64,000 nt of DNA, taken from Spirochaetales bacterium. GTDB lineage: Bacteria; Spirochaetota; Spirochaetia; DSM-27196; Salinispiraceae. A program made the position numbers and the translations under genes. The stretch is taken from assembly GCA_009991955.1 (NCBI GenBank), contig JAACWS010000010.1:1-64000 (forward strand). The letters are read 5' to 3'. Under the pieces are notes generated by a model. The model saw nothing but the letters and a program-made list of their open reading frames with translations. It was not told where the DNA came from and searched no databases. This document shows positions 44,493-54,244 of this stretch, piece by piece; within the stretch, counting starts at the first letter, position 1, and each line of letters starts with the position of its first letter.

Positions 44493-45428
44493 ATGCTGGG
44501 GAAAAGTCACAAGAAATCTGGTCGTCGATTAACCCCCATAACTTGGGTTTTTGCCTTCCTTGTCTTAGTACTACTAAGTATTAGTATTCTCTTAACTGCT
44601 CAAATTCAACGACAAACGAGCACCCGAATTTTGCCTAGGACCGTTCAGCAGCAGATCACAGATCTGTGGGCATCAAAATCGTACCAAGATCTTATAGATA
44701 TTACGACCGAAAAACTTGAGGACGATCCTTTAAATTCGAACCTCTTATTCGTACGCGGCGCAGCTGTGTACTATTTTGCCCAGGAGCAAATAAACTTTAC
44801 CCTACAGAACGATGGGTATAATCAAAGTATCGTAGATCTTCGACGGGCACTTTTGGTTGCGGACGAGAGTTTACTTGGGCAGATCCACTATATTTTGGGT
44901 AAAACATACTTTAATAAAGGGTATTATTATTACGACCTTTCCTATTTCCATTTACTAGAAGCTCATAACCGAGGATATCATCAATCTGATTCGTTCGAAT
45001 ATTTAGGCCTCGTGAATGCTGAGTTGGGCAACGTTTTAGCGGGTATTGAATATTTGATAGCTTCCCACGAGGAAAATCCTCGTGCTATTATCCTTATCAC
45101 GATCGCTAGACTGTTTGCATCTTCTGAAGAATACGATCAAGCCCTCGAATACGCACTACAAGCGTACGATGACTCCAAAGATTCATTCGAACAAGAACAG
45201 GCACTATTAATCGCTGGGTCTGCATACCGCGTTAAAGAAGATTGGGAAGGAGCCCGAGAAGTTTATGAAACGCTCTTTACGCTCAACTCAAACTCTGCTG
45301 ACGCAAAATTCTATTTAGGGGAAGTTGAAGCCGCCCGTGGTGATTATGTACAGGCAAGGGTCTATTGGCGAGAAGCCTTTGGAATCAACCCTCAGCATCC
45401 GGGCGCATTAAGTCGTCTTAATTCTTAA
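44493..45428 (+). CDS. Membrane-anchored TPR protein
   Basis: A 311-aa protein with one N-terminal membrane helix ([19 protein letters not shown]) and about six tetratricopeptide-like repeats facing the periplasm, e.g. [19 protein letters not shown] and [13 protein letters not shown]. An in-frame GTG at 44487 directly follows the -10 and would not be transcribed, so ATG 44493 is the start. Only 11 bases before mreB; context suggests a scaffold role in cell elongation, which is inference. Confidence 0.75.
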   Translation: MLGKSHKKSGRRLTPITWVFAFLVLVLLSISILLTAQIQRQTSTRILPRTVQQQITDLWASKSYQDLIDITTEKLEDDPLNSNLLFVRGAAVYYFAQEQINFTLQNDGYNQSIVDLRRALLVADESLLGQIHYILGKTYFNKGYYYYDLSYFHLLEAHNRGYHQSDSFEYLGLVNAELGNVLAGIEYLIASHEENPRAIILITIARLFASSEEYDQALEYALQAYDDSKDSFEQEQALLIAGSAYRVKEDWEGAREVYETLFTLNSNSADAKFYLGEVEAARGDYVQARVYWREAFGINPQHPGALSRLNS

Positions 45429-45439
45429 GGGAGATTTTT

Positions 45440-46477
45440 ATGGCTAAGTTTTCGAGTGCTTTTACAACTGATATTGGTATAGACCTAGGAACCTGTAATA
45501 CCCTCGTGTACGTACGAGGAAAAGGTATATTGGCCAATGAGCCTTCTGTCGTGGCAGTTGAAAGGGGTACCAAACGAGTTGTTGCGGTTGGGGAAGAAGC
45601 AAAAAGAATGCTATGGAAAACCCCAGGAGACATAATTGCTATTCGTCCCCTAAGGGATGGGGTAATTGCCGATTTGGAAACCACGGAGAAAATGATTCGC
45701 TATTTTATATCGAAGGTTATACCCCGCCGACTTTTTATCAAGCCTCGAATGGTTATTGGAGTTCCTTCTTGTATCACCGAGGTCGAACGCCGAGCAGTCG
45801 AGGAAAGTGCATTCAAAGCAGGCGCCCGGGATGTAAAGGTAATTGAAGAGTCCTTAGCCGCAGCTATAGGGGCCAATATTCCTATACATGAACCTGCCGG
45901 ACATATGATTGTTGATATCGGCGGCGGAACAAGCGAAATATCGGTTATTTCTTTAGGCGGCATGGTGGTCACCAACGCTATCCGCTTGGGCGGAGATGAG
46001 TTTGACGAGGCAATTATCAAACACGTTCGACAAATCCATAATCTAATCATTGGAGAACGAACCGCTGAAGAACTAAAGAAAAATATCGGAAACGCGACTC
46101 CCGACAAGACGATCGAAAAAATGGAAATCAAAGGAACAGACGCAATCACCGGTCTCCCTCGACGGTTAGAAATCGACAGTGTTGAAGTACGAGAAGCACT
46201 ACAAGAACCTATAAATGCAATAATCGAAGAAATAAAAAGAACCCTTGGGCAAACGCCACCCGAATTAGCTGCCGATATTGTCGAACGAGGAATAGTGATG
46301 ACAGGAGGCGGTTCACTGCTTAAAGGATTTGATACGTTAATTTCGAACGAAACAGGCGTTCCCGCCTTCCGTGCCGAGTCTCCTTTAGAGTGTGTTGCAA
46401 TTGGTGCAGGAATGTATTTTGAACAAGTACGGGGGATGGACTCCAATCGAATGATTTACGATAGTCTTAATTCCTAG
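45440..46477 (+). CDS. mreB: Rod shape-determining protein MreB
   Basis: Bacterial actin that directs lateral wall synthesis, 345 aa. [13 protein letters not shown] is the phosphate-1 motif, [15 protein letters not shown] phosphate-2, and [11 protein letters not shown] the adenosine motif. AAGGGAG precedes the ATG. Second gene of the elongasome operon. Confidence 0.97.
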   Translation: MAKFSSAFTTDIGIDLGTCNTLVYVRGKGILANEPSVVAVERGTKRVVAVGEEAKRMLWKTPGDIIAIRPLRDGVIADLETTEKMIRYFISKVIPRRLFIKPRMVIGVPSCITEVERRAVEESAFKAGARDVKVIEESLAAAIGANIPIHEPAGHMIVDIGGGTSEISVISLGGMVVTNAIRLGGDEFDEAIIKHVRQIHNLIIGERTAEELKKNIGNATPDKTIEKMEIKGTDAITGLPRRLEIDSVEVREALQEPINAIIEEIKRTLGQTPPELAADIVERGIVMTGGGSLLKGFDTLISNETGVPAFRAESPLECVAIGAGMYFEQVRGMDSNRMIYDSLNS

Positions 46478-46498
46478 TCCAGGTAGCCTTCGATTACT

Positions 46499-47350
46499 AT
46501 GAATCGAACAACAAAGTTTATAATTGAAAGAAGTAGTGGTTTTCTCTACCTTTTCGTAATGATCGTTTCTTTGCTGAGTATATCCTTTGAATCTGGGTCA
46601 GGTACAAGAATAATCTCAGAAACTGTAATGAATGCGACTGGATTTTTTCAAACTTTAGGAAGTAGAACAACCACCTTTTTGAGAGACTCGGTAACCTCGA
46701 TTCGGAAACTAAGTCGGCTTCAAGAGGATTACGAGCAACTGCAAATTGAGCTATCTGAGTTTAGGACCCGGGCAATAAGTTTTGAAGAAATTACTCGTGA
46801 AAACGCTGAGCTCCGGACTTTACTTGGATTTCGTGAAAGAGAGAGCTTTCAATTAATACCGTCTCAAATTGTCGCCAAAACTCCAGGTTCGTTATCTCTG
46901 GAGTTCATTATCGATAAAGGATCTTCCGATGGAGTACGGGCCAATGCCCCGGTCATCACCTTTTACGAGGGCGAACGAGTACTTGTAGGTAAGATCGAAG
47001 CGATTTCCTCGAGGACCAGTTTGGTGGCCCCCGTTTTTTCTACGAATCTATTTGTTGCATCTCGATTATCGGTAAATCGGTATGAGGGTCTAGTTTCAGG
47101 TCTAGGTGAAGAAACTTCCGAACTCTTAATGAATTATGTACCCCGAGAGGCAAGAACAACAGTTGGACTTGGAGAAAAAGTCGTTACATCGGGACTTAAC
47201 TCGATCTATCCCGCTGGGATAACACTGGGAACGGTAAGTTCAATTTCCGCAGAACCATGGGAAACGGGTTTGCATCTGACTATAAGGCCACAGGTAGATA
47301 TATCCCGTTTAGAGTATGTTTTTGTTCTGATACGAGAGGACGCCGAATGA
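46499..47350 (+). CDS. mreC: Rod shape-determining protein MreC
   Basis: Bitopic elongasome protein, 283 aa. A membrane helix near 15-32, a periplasmic coiled coil (about 60-110) ending in ENAELRTLLGF, which is the family hallmark, then the beta-rich MreC core with SLSLEFIIDKGSSDGV and PAGITLGTV. Overlaps mreD by 4 bases. Confidence 0.93.
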   Translation: MNRTTKFIIERSSGFLYLFVMIVSLLSISFESGSGTRIISETVMNATGFFQTLGSRTTTFLRDSVTSIRKLSRLQEDYEQLQIELSEFRTRAISFEEITRENAELRTLLGFRERESFQLIPSQIVAKTPGSLSLEFIIDKGSSDGVRANAPVITFYEGERVLVGKIEAISSRTSLVAPVFSTNLFVASRLSVNRYEGLVSGLGEETSELLMNYVPREARTTVGLGEKVVTSGLNSIYPAGITLGTVSSISAEPWETGLHLTIRPQVDISRLEYVFVLIREDAE

Positions 47351-47853
47351 GATATATTCTTTATGGGTTAACAATTTTACTGTTTTCCTTTGGCCAGTCC
47401 CTTGCATTCTACATCGAGCCCTACATGGGTGGCGCTTTTCCCCACGTCTCTCTTTTATTGGTTCTCTACGTAGCTCTTTTGCGAGGACCAACCTTGGGAC
47501 TATTCGTGGCATTCTTGGCCGGAGTTGTATTTGATGTATCTAGTGTATTGCCTTTGGGATTTCATATAGCGGTATTCTCTACTCTCGCATATTTATTAGG
47601 TACTTTTCGAAGTCTGGTGCTCATTGACCGTCTTATTGGTCCACTACTTCTTGCACTCATCGGATATTTTGCTTACAGCGTTCTTGCCCTAAGTCTTGGG
47701 GGTATTTTTGGCCTCATGAATTTTGCTTCTATCGCTCGAACCACCACACTATTGGAAATACTGTTTACTGTTTTAGTATCGCCCATCATCTATACTTTAT
47801 CACTTTCTTTCGAAAATCTACTTCGGAAAAGACCCGGAGGCAGGTATAAATGA
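47347..47853 (+). CDS. mreD: Rod shape-determining protein MreD
   Basis: Integral membrane protein of 168 aa with about five helices; position between mreC and the PBP2 gene and the FVAFLAGVVFDVSSVLPLGFH segment identify it. The start is ATG 47347, overlapping the mreC stop (ATGA); a longer open frame reaching 47257 lies inside mreC. Overlaps mrdA by 4 bases. Confidence 0.9.
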   Translation: MRYILYGLTILLFSFGQSLAFYIEPYMGGAFPHVSLLLVLYVALLRGPTLGLFVAFLAGVVFDVSSVLPLGFHIAVFSTLAYLLGTFRSLVLIDRLIGPLLLALIGYFAYSVLALSLGGIFGLMNFASIARTTTLLEILFTVLVSPIIYTLSLSFENLLRKRPGGRYK

Positions 47854-49721
47854 GTTCTTCCGAACGACGTCAAGAAAAAAAAGAAAAATATAGGTTCCTG
47901 ATCTACGGGGGTATCATTAGCGTTTTTCTTGCCGCTTATCTTGTTCATTTATTTTCGATGCAAGTTGTCGAAAGTCTCGTCTATCAGAATCAAGCAAACG
48001 TTGTTTCGAATCGTTCACAAGTTATTCCGACCCAAAGGGGGAGAATTTATGACCGTAATGTTACAGATCCTATAGCTTCAAACCAAAGTTCCTTTGCCTT
48101 ACAAATTACCCCGGGAGATTTGGAGACTCCCCAAAGTCGAGACACTCTTGTCACAAATCTTTCAAGAATTCTACACTTATCGACGTCGGATATTGAAAGG
48201 TTAGTTCCTTTGCGCTCAAGGAATTTCGATCCAGTAAAAGTTTTTTCTAATGTTCCTTTTCAAGTTATTTCAGAGATAGCGGAAAATATTGATGACTTCC
48301 CAGCCTTATCTTGGACACCATTACCTCAACGATTTTATCCCGAGGGAGAGAACTTTGCCCATGTTCTTGGATATGTGGGTGATATAAACCAACAAGAATT
48401 ACAGGTTCTCTTCAATCAAGGTTATAACCAAAATTCCATAATCGGGAAGACCGGAATTGAACAGACCTTAGATCTCGTGTTGAAGGGAAAAGATGGTTTG
48501 GCATTCAACCAGGTAGATGTGTTTGGAAGAAGATCCGCTCAGCCACGGGTCATTCAGGAGCCAGAGCTCGGTGATTCGGTTGTTTTGACCCTTGATAGAA
48601 AAATTCAACAACTCTCAATCGACGCTCTTGGGGGTCGAATAGGAACTGCGCTCGTTTTGAATCCTCGGACCGGAGAAATTCTATCCTTGGTTAGCAATCC
48701 TGGTTATGACCCGAATAGTTTTTATGGGCAGAACGGTAGCCAAAATTTCACCCGAATCCAACAGGCCACCGACAGCCCTTTCATCAATCGAAATATCCAG
48801 TCCGCAGCTCCTCCTGCATCTACTTTCAAAATCCTCATGAGCATTATCGCAATGGAAGAAAAAGCTATCGATCCCCTTCACACCGTGCGATGTACAGGCT
48901 CAATTGCAATCGGCGACAGAATCTTTCGATGTAACGTTCCAACGGGTCACGGGGATGTTAATCTTTACCAAGCACTCGCTCAGTCTTGCAATGTATATTT
49001 CTATAGTTTAGCCTATGACAGATTACGACCCGAGGACATATTTAATTATGCCCAACGCTTGGGATTTGGAAACTTGACGGGGATTGACCTCCCAGGGGAG
49101 GTGAGAGGTCTAGTTCCAAGCAGAGAATGGAAAGAACGAACCTTTAATACTCCCTGGGTAGGCGGAGACACTGTTAACCTTTCAATAGGTCAAGGTTTCA
49201 TGACCGTAACCCCGCTCCAATTGTCAAATTTAACCGCTTCCATTGCGAATGGAGGACCGGTCTATACACCCCATATAGTAAAAGAAATACGAGATCCAAT
49301 TACCCTCGAACTAAAGGAACAAGTTGAACCAACGATACTATTCGACTCGGATCTTAATCGAGAAACCATAGAAATAGTACGTGAGGCCATGCGAAAGGTA
49401 ATTACTGAAGGAACCGCCAACGTAGTCATAACAACCCCATCGGTCACGGTTGCTGGTAAGACAGGAACGGCTCAAACTGGGGATGCGGAGAAGAAACATT
49501 CCTGGTTTACTGCCTATGCCCCTTATGACACTAATGACCCTAGAGATCCAGTTGTTGTGACCGTATGGGTCGATGCAGCTAATGATTGGGATTGGTGGGC
49601 TCCGAAGGCAGCAAATTTTATACTGCATGGTATCTATAATGACATGACCTATGCCGAAGTACTCCAGGATCTACGACCCCTTTGGTATATAACAAGGGAG
49701 ATGCTTAATGGCGAAAACTAA
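47850..49721 (+). CDS. mrdA: Penicillin-binding protein 2
   Basis: Elongation-specific transpeptidase, 623 aa. One N-terminal membrane helix, a pedestal domain with RGRIYDRN, then the transpeptidase with the nucleophile motif STFK (about residue 325), SCN and KTGT. Works with RodA, MreCD and MreB. Start overlaps mreD; end overlaps rodA by 14 bases. Confidence 0.95.
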   Translation: MSSSERRQEKKEKYRFLIYGGIISVFLAAYLVHLFSMQVVESLVYQNQANVVSNRSQVIPTQRGRIYDRNVTDPIASNQSSFALQITPGDLETPQSRDTLVTNLSRILHLSTSDIERLVPLRSRNFDPVKVFSNVPFQVISEIAENIDDFPALSWTPLPQRFYPEGENFAHVLGYVGDINQQELQVLFNQGYNQNSIIGKTGIEQTLDLVLKGKDGLAFNQVDVFGRRSAQPRVIQEPELGDSVVLTLDRKIQQLSIDALGGRIGTALVLNPRTGEILSLVSNPGYDPNSFYGQNGSQNFTRIQQATDSPFINRNIQSAAPPASTFKILMSIIAMEEKAIDPLHTVRCTGSIAIGDRIFRCNVPTGHGDVNLYQALAQSCNVYFYSLAYDRLRPEDIFNYAQRLGFGNLTGIDLPGEVRGLVPSREWKERTFNTPWVGGDTVNLSIGQGFMTVTPLQLSNLTASIANGGPVYTPHIVKEIRDPITLELKEQVEPTILFDSDLNRETIEIVREAMRKVITEGTANVVITTPSVTVAGKTGTAQTGDAEKKHSWFTAYAPYDTNDPRDPVVVTVWVDAANDWDWWAPKAANFILHGIYNDMTYAEVLQDLRPLWYITREMLNGEN

Positions 49722-51024
49722 GCTCATTTTTAGCGTTGACGTCATACTCATTCTCACCGCGACACTTCTCATATTGATAGGCATTCTTTTTATTTATTCT
49801 AGTGGCTTAACCTCGGATGGGACTCAAACGAGTACAGAATATATTCGACAAATAGTCTGGGCGATTCTGGGATTTGTCTTACTCTTTCTTGTGACCCTAG
49901 TGAAAACCGATTGGTTACATGATCTTTCAGTGTATCTTTTTCTTTTTTCCTTGATCCTTATCGCTTTTACCGTACGATTTGGCCGGGTAGTTAACGGCGC
50001 TCGATCGTGGATTGGAATAGGGGAGTTAGGAATTCAACCTAGTGAATTCGCAAAGATAGCCTTCGTATTAGCCTTTGCTAAATGGCTCGAAACTCATGAA
50101 ACCACCGTTCAAACCGTGCAGGGACTACTTCCTCCATTTTTTCTCTTTCTCGTACCGCCGGTAGGTCTCATATTACTGCAACCAGATCTTGGAACAGCTC
50201 TGGTATTTATGCCAACTTTCATTGTCATGCTTTTTTTTGCCGGCGCCCAGCCGCGGCACTTGGGCTACATAACATTATCTGGGTTGCTTGTTGGAGTTTT
50301 TTCTGCTTTACCTATTTGGGCTGAGAGGATAGCCCAAATCGATATTCCAATTTTGAGTATATTTACCGAGGTTACACCAATGATTCTTTTTGGAAGTCTC
50401 ATCGGGGTTTTGGCTCTACTGTCAATAATTGGCTTGATTACTTTGAAGCGACCTATTTTTTACTGGCTCATGTACTTTTTCTCCTTGATAGGTATTTCGT
50501 TTGGCGGTTCGTTCCTTTTGCGCCGCGTCATTCGCGAGTATCAAATTATGAGATTAATCGTGTTCTTGGATCCCGAGATCGATCGTCTGGGTTCTGGATG
50601 GCATATTATTCAGTCGACTATTGCCGTCGGGTCGGGTGGCCTGCAAGGAAAGGGGTTTCTTCAGGGGACCCAATCTCAGCTTCAATATCTCCCAGAGCAA
50701 AGTACAGACTTCATATTTTCCATACTTTCGGAAGAACTTGGCTTCATTGGTGCAATAGTCCTATTTGCTCTCTATGCTATACTTCTATATCGAATTATAC
50801 GGGTTGCCTATCAAGCGAAGGAAGGTTTTAGTACCTATACGGCCATTGGTATATCCTCAATCTTTTTTTTCCATTTTGTAATCAATATAGGCATGACTAT
50901 CGGCCTTATGCCCATTACCGGAATACCGTTATTGCTGGTTTCTTATGGTGGCTCACATTTGTGGGCTAGTCTCGTAGCTTTAGGAATAGTACTCAATCTT
51001 GGCCTTAATAAATATCGGTACTGA
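49708..51024 (+). CDS. rodA: Peptidoglycan glycosyltransferase RodA
   Basis: SEDS-family polymerase, 438 aa, about ten membrane helices. Conserved features: VVNGARSWI, QPSEFAKIA, LQPDLGTALVF, QSTIAVGSGGLQGKGF with the catalytic-region Gly-rich loop, LPEQSTDFIFSILSEELGF and the final PLLLVSYGGS. A ~50-residue insert near 205-255 with two extra hydrophobic segments is longer than in E. coli RodA (370 aa). Last gene of the operon. Confidence 0.94.
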   Translation: MAKTKLIFSVDVILILTATLLILIGILFIYSSGLTSDGTQTSTEYIRQIVWAILGFVLLFLVTLVKTDWLHDLSVYLFLFSLILIAFTVRFGRVVNGARSWIGIGELGIQPSEFAKIAFVLAFAKWLETHETTVQTVQGLLPPFFLFLVPPVGLILLQPDLGTALVFMPTFIVMLFFAGAQPRHLGYITLSGLLVGVFSALPIWAERIAQIDIPILSIFTEVTPMILFGSLIGVLALLSIIGLITLKRPIFYWLMYFFSLIGISFGGSFLLRRVIREYQIMRLIVFLDPEIDRLGSGWHIIQSTIAVGSGGLQGKGFLQGTQSQLQYLPEQSTDFIFSILSEELGFIGAIVLFALYAILLYRIIRVAYQAKEGFSTYTAIGISSIFFFHFVINIGMTIGLMPITGIPLLLVSYGGSHLWASLVALGIVLNLGLNKYRY

Positions 51025-51027
51025 TAG

Positions 51028-51128
51028 AGGGCACCTCTGGAAACTACCATTTCCATGAGTTTGACGCCCGTAAGTCATTGCGGTGCAATGACCGAATTAC
51101 ACAAAAAACGAGATTCCGGAGGTGCCCT
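51028..51128 (+). ncRNA. Structured ~100-nt element, copy 1 (after rodA)
   Basis: Outer stem AGGGCACCTC/GAGGTGCCCT closes 101 nt beginning 3 bases after the rodA stop. Inside are a GGAAA/TTTCC hairpin and the 19-nt core palindrome GTCATTGC-GGT-GCAATGAC (51074-51092). A homologous element with the same core, matching internal spacing and a compensatory change in the outer stem lies after cmk-rpsA. No T-tract follows, so it is not an ordinary terminator. Class unknown: RNA, processing site or repeat. Confidence 0.6.
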
Positions 51129-51187
51129 AGAGAAATTAGACTTAAGTGACACAGAATTCTAGTCGACAGAATATACATTATACACAG

Positions 51188-51805
51188 TTATTGCTTACTA
51201 AATACAAAGAGCTTCGAACTCAAATGACTATCTATGAGTGAATACCTAGGCTCTAGATTGCCAGCATCAATAGTCTTGGCATAAGCGAAAAATCCGACAT
51301 AGAATTCTTCGTTAACCGCCATCCCCGATATTTCAGAAGAAATATCAACAGTTAAATTTTCAACTAATTTTGAATTCTCACTCAAGGAAAGGAATTCTTC
51401 GTCGACCGAAACAGAAAATGTAAGTTCTAACTCCTCGGTGTTCACCGAAATAAGATTGTTCGGAAATTTGCGCATCCAAGTACTGTTGTAGCTGTCTACT
51501 CGTGTGGTCTCAGACAAGTTATTGGAAAGGACCTCGATCGTTTCTTCATAGGCGTTTTGTGCCCCACCAAAATTGTCACTACGATACACCTTGTAGGCAA
51601 TAACAAGGGTCATGTTAGGATCCAAATCGGGGTCTGCTTGATTGTAGGCAGTAACCTCTACAAGACTCGTTATAACCGAAATATCAGGGGTGCGAGGCAA
51701 TAGTCCCCCAAGATTCGGAATCCCGCACCCCAGTAAAGTTACCGAGAATATTGCACTAAAGGTTACAAGTCTCCAACAAGAAACAGGAATATGCCTCATT
51801 CTCAC
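51188..51805 (-). CDS. Predicted lipoprotein, 205 aa
   Basis: A lipobox (SVTLLGC, Cys 27) after a hydrophobic segment marks a lipoprotein; the mature part is acidic and beta-rich without known domain (ISVITSLVEVTAYNQADPDLDPN...). Located 14 bases after the adenylate cyclase gene on the same strand, so it may be its last operon member. Convergent with rodA. Confidence 0.65.
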   Translation of the reverse strand: MRMRHIPVSCWRLVTFSAIFSVTLLGCGIPNLGGLLPRTPDISVITSLVEVTAYNQADPDLDPNMTLVIAYKVYRSDNFGGAQNAYEETIEVLSNNLSETTRVDSYNSTWMRKFPNNLISVNTEELELTFSVSVDEEFLSLSENSKLVENLTVDISSEISGMAVNEEFYVGFFAYAKTIDAGNLEPRYSLIDSHLSSKLFVFSKQ

Positions 51806-51819
51806 AGGGGTCTAAAATC

Positions 51820-54204
51820 CTATTCGATTATATCAAGAAGTTCATATATGACGACTGGCTTGTTCTTACCTTTTACCCGTATGGTATCGAGTTCTCGGGC
51901 GATAACCCGGTTTTTCACTAAGCCGTAGGTATACTCGGAAATTATAATTTGCGTAAGGTATTGTTTGTTGGTCCCTTCGAGACGAGCCCCAAGATTCACA
52001 TTATCGCCCATCAAGGTGTAGTTCATGCGACCGAGACTCCCCATATTTCCAACGGTCATAATCCCGCTATTAATTCCAATTCCTATTTTGATTTGTTTTT
52101 CCGGCGGCCATCCAGCATTAAGCTCGTTCAGCCGATCTATTTGGCGAATAGCGCACCTACAAGCTAAATAAGCATGGTCGGCTTGAGGCAATGGAGCTCC
52201 CCAAAAACACATTATTTCGTCTCCCACGTATTTATCAAGGGTGCCTTGAAATTCTAATATTACGTTTGTCATCGCGGTCAAATAGAGATTTAGATGAGCG
52301 ACCAGTTCCTGGGGTGTGAGAGCCTCGCTTAAAGTTGTAAAACCACGAATATCAGAGAAGAAAACCGTAAGTTCTTTATCGACTCCGCCTAACTCTGGGG
52401 GATTTTGTAGAATCTCGTTTACTACTCCAGGGCTCACGTACCGACTAAACATTGAGCGAATCATTCGCTTGTCCTTCTCTTCGGTAACAACTCTGTAGAT
52501 AATGATAAGAACAAAGGTGAGCAATGCGGACACAGCAGGTACACTATAGTTAAACACATAGGAGTATTCGCTAAATACAAGGTATACATTAATCAAGAAC
52601 CCACCAACCAGAAGGAGAACAGTTATCACAAACGCCCAAATTGTTGGCACCCTCCCCGAAATTAACCCCACAACCAAGGTAAGACCAAATAGAGTGAGTA
52701 TTTGGACCCAAGATTCAACCGGATACAAAAAATCAGTCATAAGAATAGTATTCAAAGCGTTGGCGTGAACCTCAACTCCATACATGAGTCCATAAGGAGT
52801 AAGCTTTTCGTCGTCTGCCATCCCCGACGAGAACGCTCCTGCCATGATTATTTTATTATCTAAAAGAAGAGTTTCGGGCCAGGTCTCAAATATTGGACCG
52901 GTTGCTCGTGCAGCATATCCAGCATAACTTCGAACCGGAAAGGTTTGAAAACCTGACGAATCTTCGCTTGACCTTGGGCCGAGATAATTAATGACCATAT
53001 TTCCCCAGTCGTCGATTGGTATTTGTATCTCCTCGGGCTCTTCAAATATTGCAGGTTCGACAATATTCTCCTGCTCATCGTATACGGCGGGCTTCCGAAG
53101 AATTCTGTAGGGCCCTAACTCCCCAGTTTGGGGATCGATAGCCTTTGGACTGGGAATAACGATGTGTTCTCCAAGAACTACCTGAATCTGTTCCAGGGGA
53201 ACATGAAGATGGTGGGCCGCAAGCCGAAGGGTTATCGCCGGAATAAAATAGTCTTGGTACATCCGTATAAAATAGTCCTCGATCTCCTGTCCTTCCGGGT
53301 CACTAAATGAACGGGTAATCGAGTTCGCCTGTAAGAACGAAGTTAATTCGTCCGGATCAGTCAAAATATCGACTGGAATTGAACGAGAATAGTTTAACGA
53401 ATCAAGAAACCCAAAACGTTGATAGTTTTCATAGTCGATGGAATCTAGTATTTCAGGATGTGTGATAAACGCGGTCAAAGATATTTCATCAATGGGTTGT
53501 GTATACTTGAGTACTAAAGGTTGACGGCGAAAACTTCCGTCTGAATCGGATTGGAACACCGCATGACCATAACCGGCAGAACCTTCGATAAATGGAACCA
53601 GAGGATTTTCCATACCTTGGTAAGCAGGCATATCGAGCCAATTTCCTTGTATCTCGGATAACGAGGGATCTAAAGCGTGAAGCATGGAAAATCGAGCGTC
53701 CATTTCTTTCTGAAGCTCAAAACTGAAGGTGTCAACATTCGGTATTACTTCTAAGAGAAGATTGCCATTTTGAAAGATTGCATCACTCAAAAGCGCATCT
53801 GAGACTGGATCTTCGGTCGAGTCGATAAAGAAAAAGTCAAGAAGCACTGCGGATTCTCTTTGATCCTGATCTTTTATTCTCGTGAGGGTATTTAATAGAT
53901 CGGCATGCCTGAATCGAGGAAAGGGCCATCTTCCAAACCGGGATAACGTTCTTGTGTCTACCCCAAGCAATAAGATATCTGGATTCAGACGAGGATTGAG
54001 TCCTTGGGCTACTGCGCCTTCTTGTATCACTATCGCTTCATCCCGAGGTCGCAATCGAAACATCGCATCAAGTTCCCATTGGGTTGCGGATCGAAGTCCG
54101 GGGAGCAAATTCAGTAAAAGAAGTACGATTCCGGAAACTCCGAGAGCGAGAAAAAGCGAGAAATTTTTTACTTTCCCTAGCTCGCCAATGGTACTATTCT
54201 TCAT
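51820..54204 (-). CDS. CHASE2 adenylate cyclase
   Basis: A membrane-bound class III cyclase, 794 aa. One N-terminal helix, a large extracytoplasmic CHASE2 domain (about 40-470: LLGVDTRTLSRFGRWPFPR), three membrane helices (about 490-560), and the cyclase domain. FSDIRGFT and KYVGDEIMCFWG hold the metal Asp pair and a Lys for adenine recognition, and GDNVNLGARLEG the Asn-Arg transition-state pair, so cyclic AMP synthesis is predicted. The frame opens at 54243, but ATG 54204 follows GGGGGGAG. Signal sensed unknown. Confidence 0.87.
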   Translation of the reverse strand: MKNSTIGELGKVKNFSLFLALGVSGIVLLLLNLLPGLRSATQWELDAMFRLRPRDEAIVIQEGAVAQGLNPRLNPDILLLGVDTRTLSRFGRWPFPRFRHADLLNTLTRIKDQDQRESAVLLDFFFIDSTEDPVSDALLSDAIFQNGNLLLEVIPNVDTFSFELQKEMDARFSMLHALDPSLSEIQGNWLDMPAYQGMENPLVPFIEGSAGYGHAVFQSDSDGSFRRQPLVLKYTQPIDEISLTAFITHPEILDSIDYENYQRFGFLDSLNYSRSIPVDILTDPDELTSFLQANSITRSFSDPEGQEIEDYFIRMYQDYFIPAITLRLAAHHLHVPLEQIQVVLGEHIVIPSPKAIDPQTGELGPYRILRKPAVYDEQENIVEPAIFEEPEEIQIPIDDWGNMVINYLGPRSSEDSSGFQTFPVRSYAGYAARATGPIFETWPETLLLDNKIIMAGAFSSGMADDEKLTPYGLMYGVEVHANALNTILMTDFLYPVESWVQILTLFGLTLVVGLISGRVPTIWAFVITVLLLVGGFLINVYLVFSEYSYVFNYSVPAVSALLTFVLIIIYRVVTEEKDKRMIRSMFSRYVSPGVVNEILQNPPELGGVDKELTVFFSDIRGFTTLSEALTPQELVAHLNLYLTAMTNVILEFQGTLDKYVGDEIMCFWGAPLPQADHAYLACRCAIRQIDRLNELNAGWPPEKQIKIGIGINSGIMTVGNMGSLGRMNYTLMGDNVNLGARLEGTNKQYLTQIIISEYTYGLVKNRVIARELDTIRVKGKNKPVVIYELLDIIE

Positions 54205-54244
54205 AAGTCTCCCCCCGATATTAGTGTCTTTTGGGTCAATCACC

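Noticed and set aside
51028-51128. Structured elements as ordinary rho-independent terminators or as integron attC sites
   Set aside because: No T-tract follows either copy, and the RYYYAAC/GTTRRRY ends of attC sites are absent.
51188-51805. Idea that the first structured element belongs to the minus-strand lipoprotein transcript
   Set aside because: Both copies have the same orientation relative to the gene upstream only when copy 1 is assigned to rodA, so I assigned it there; the alternative is not excluded.
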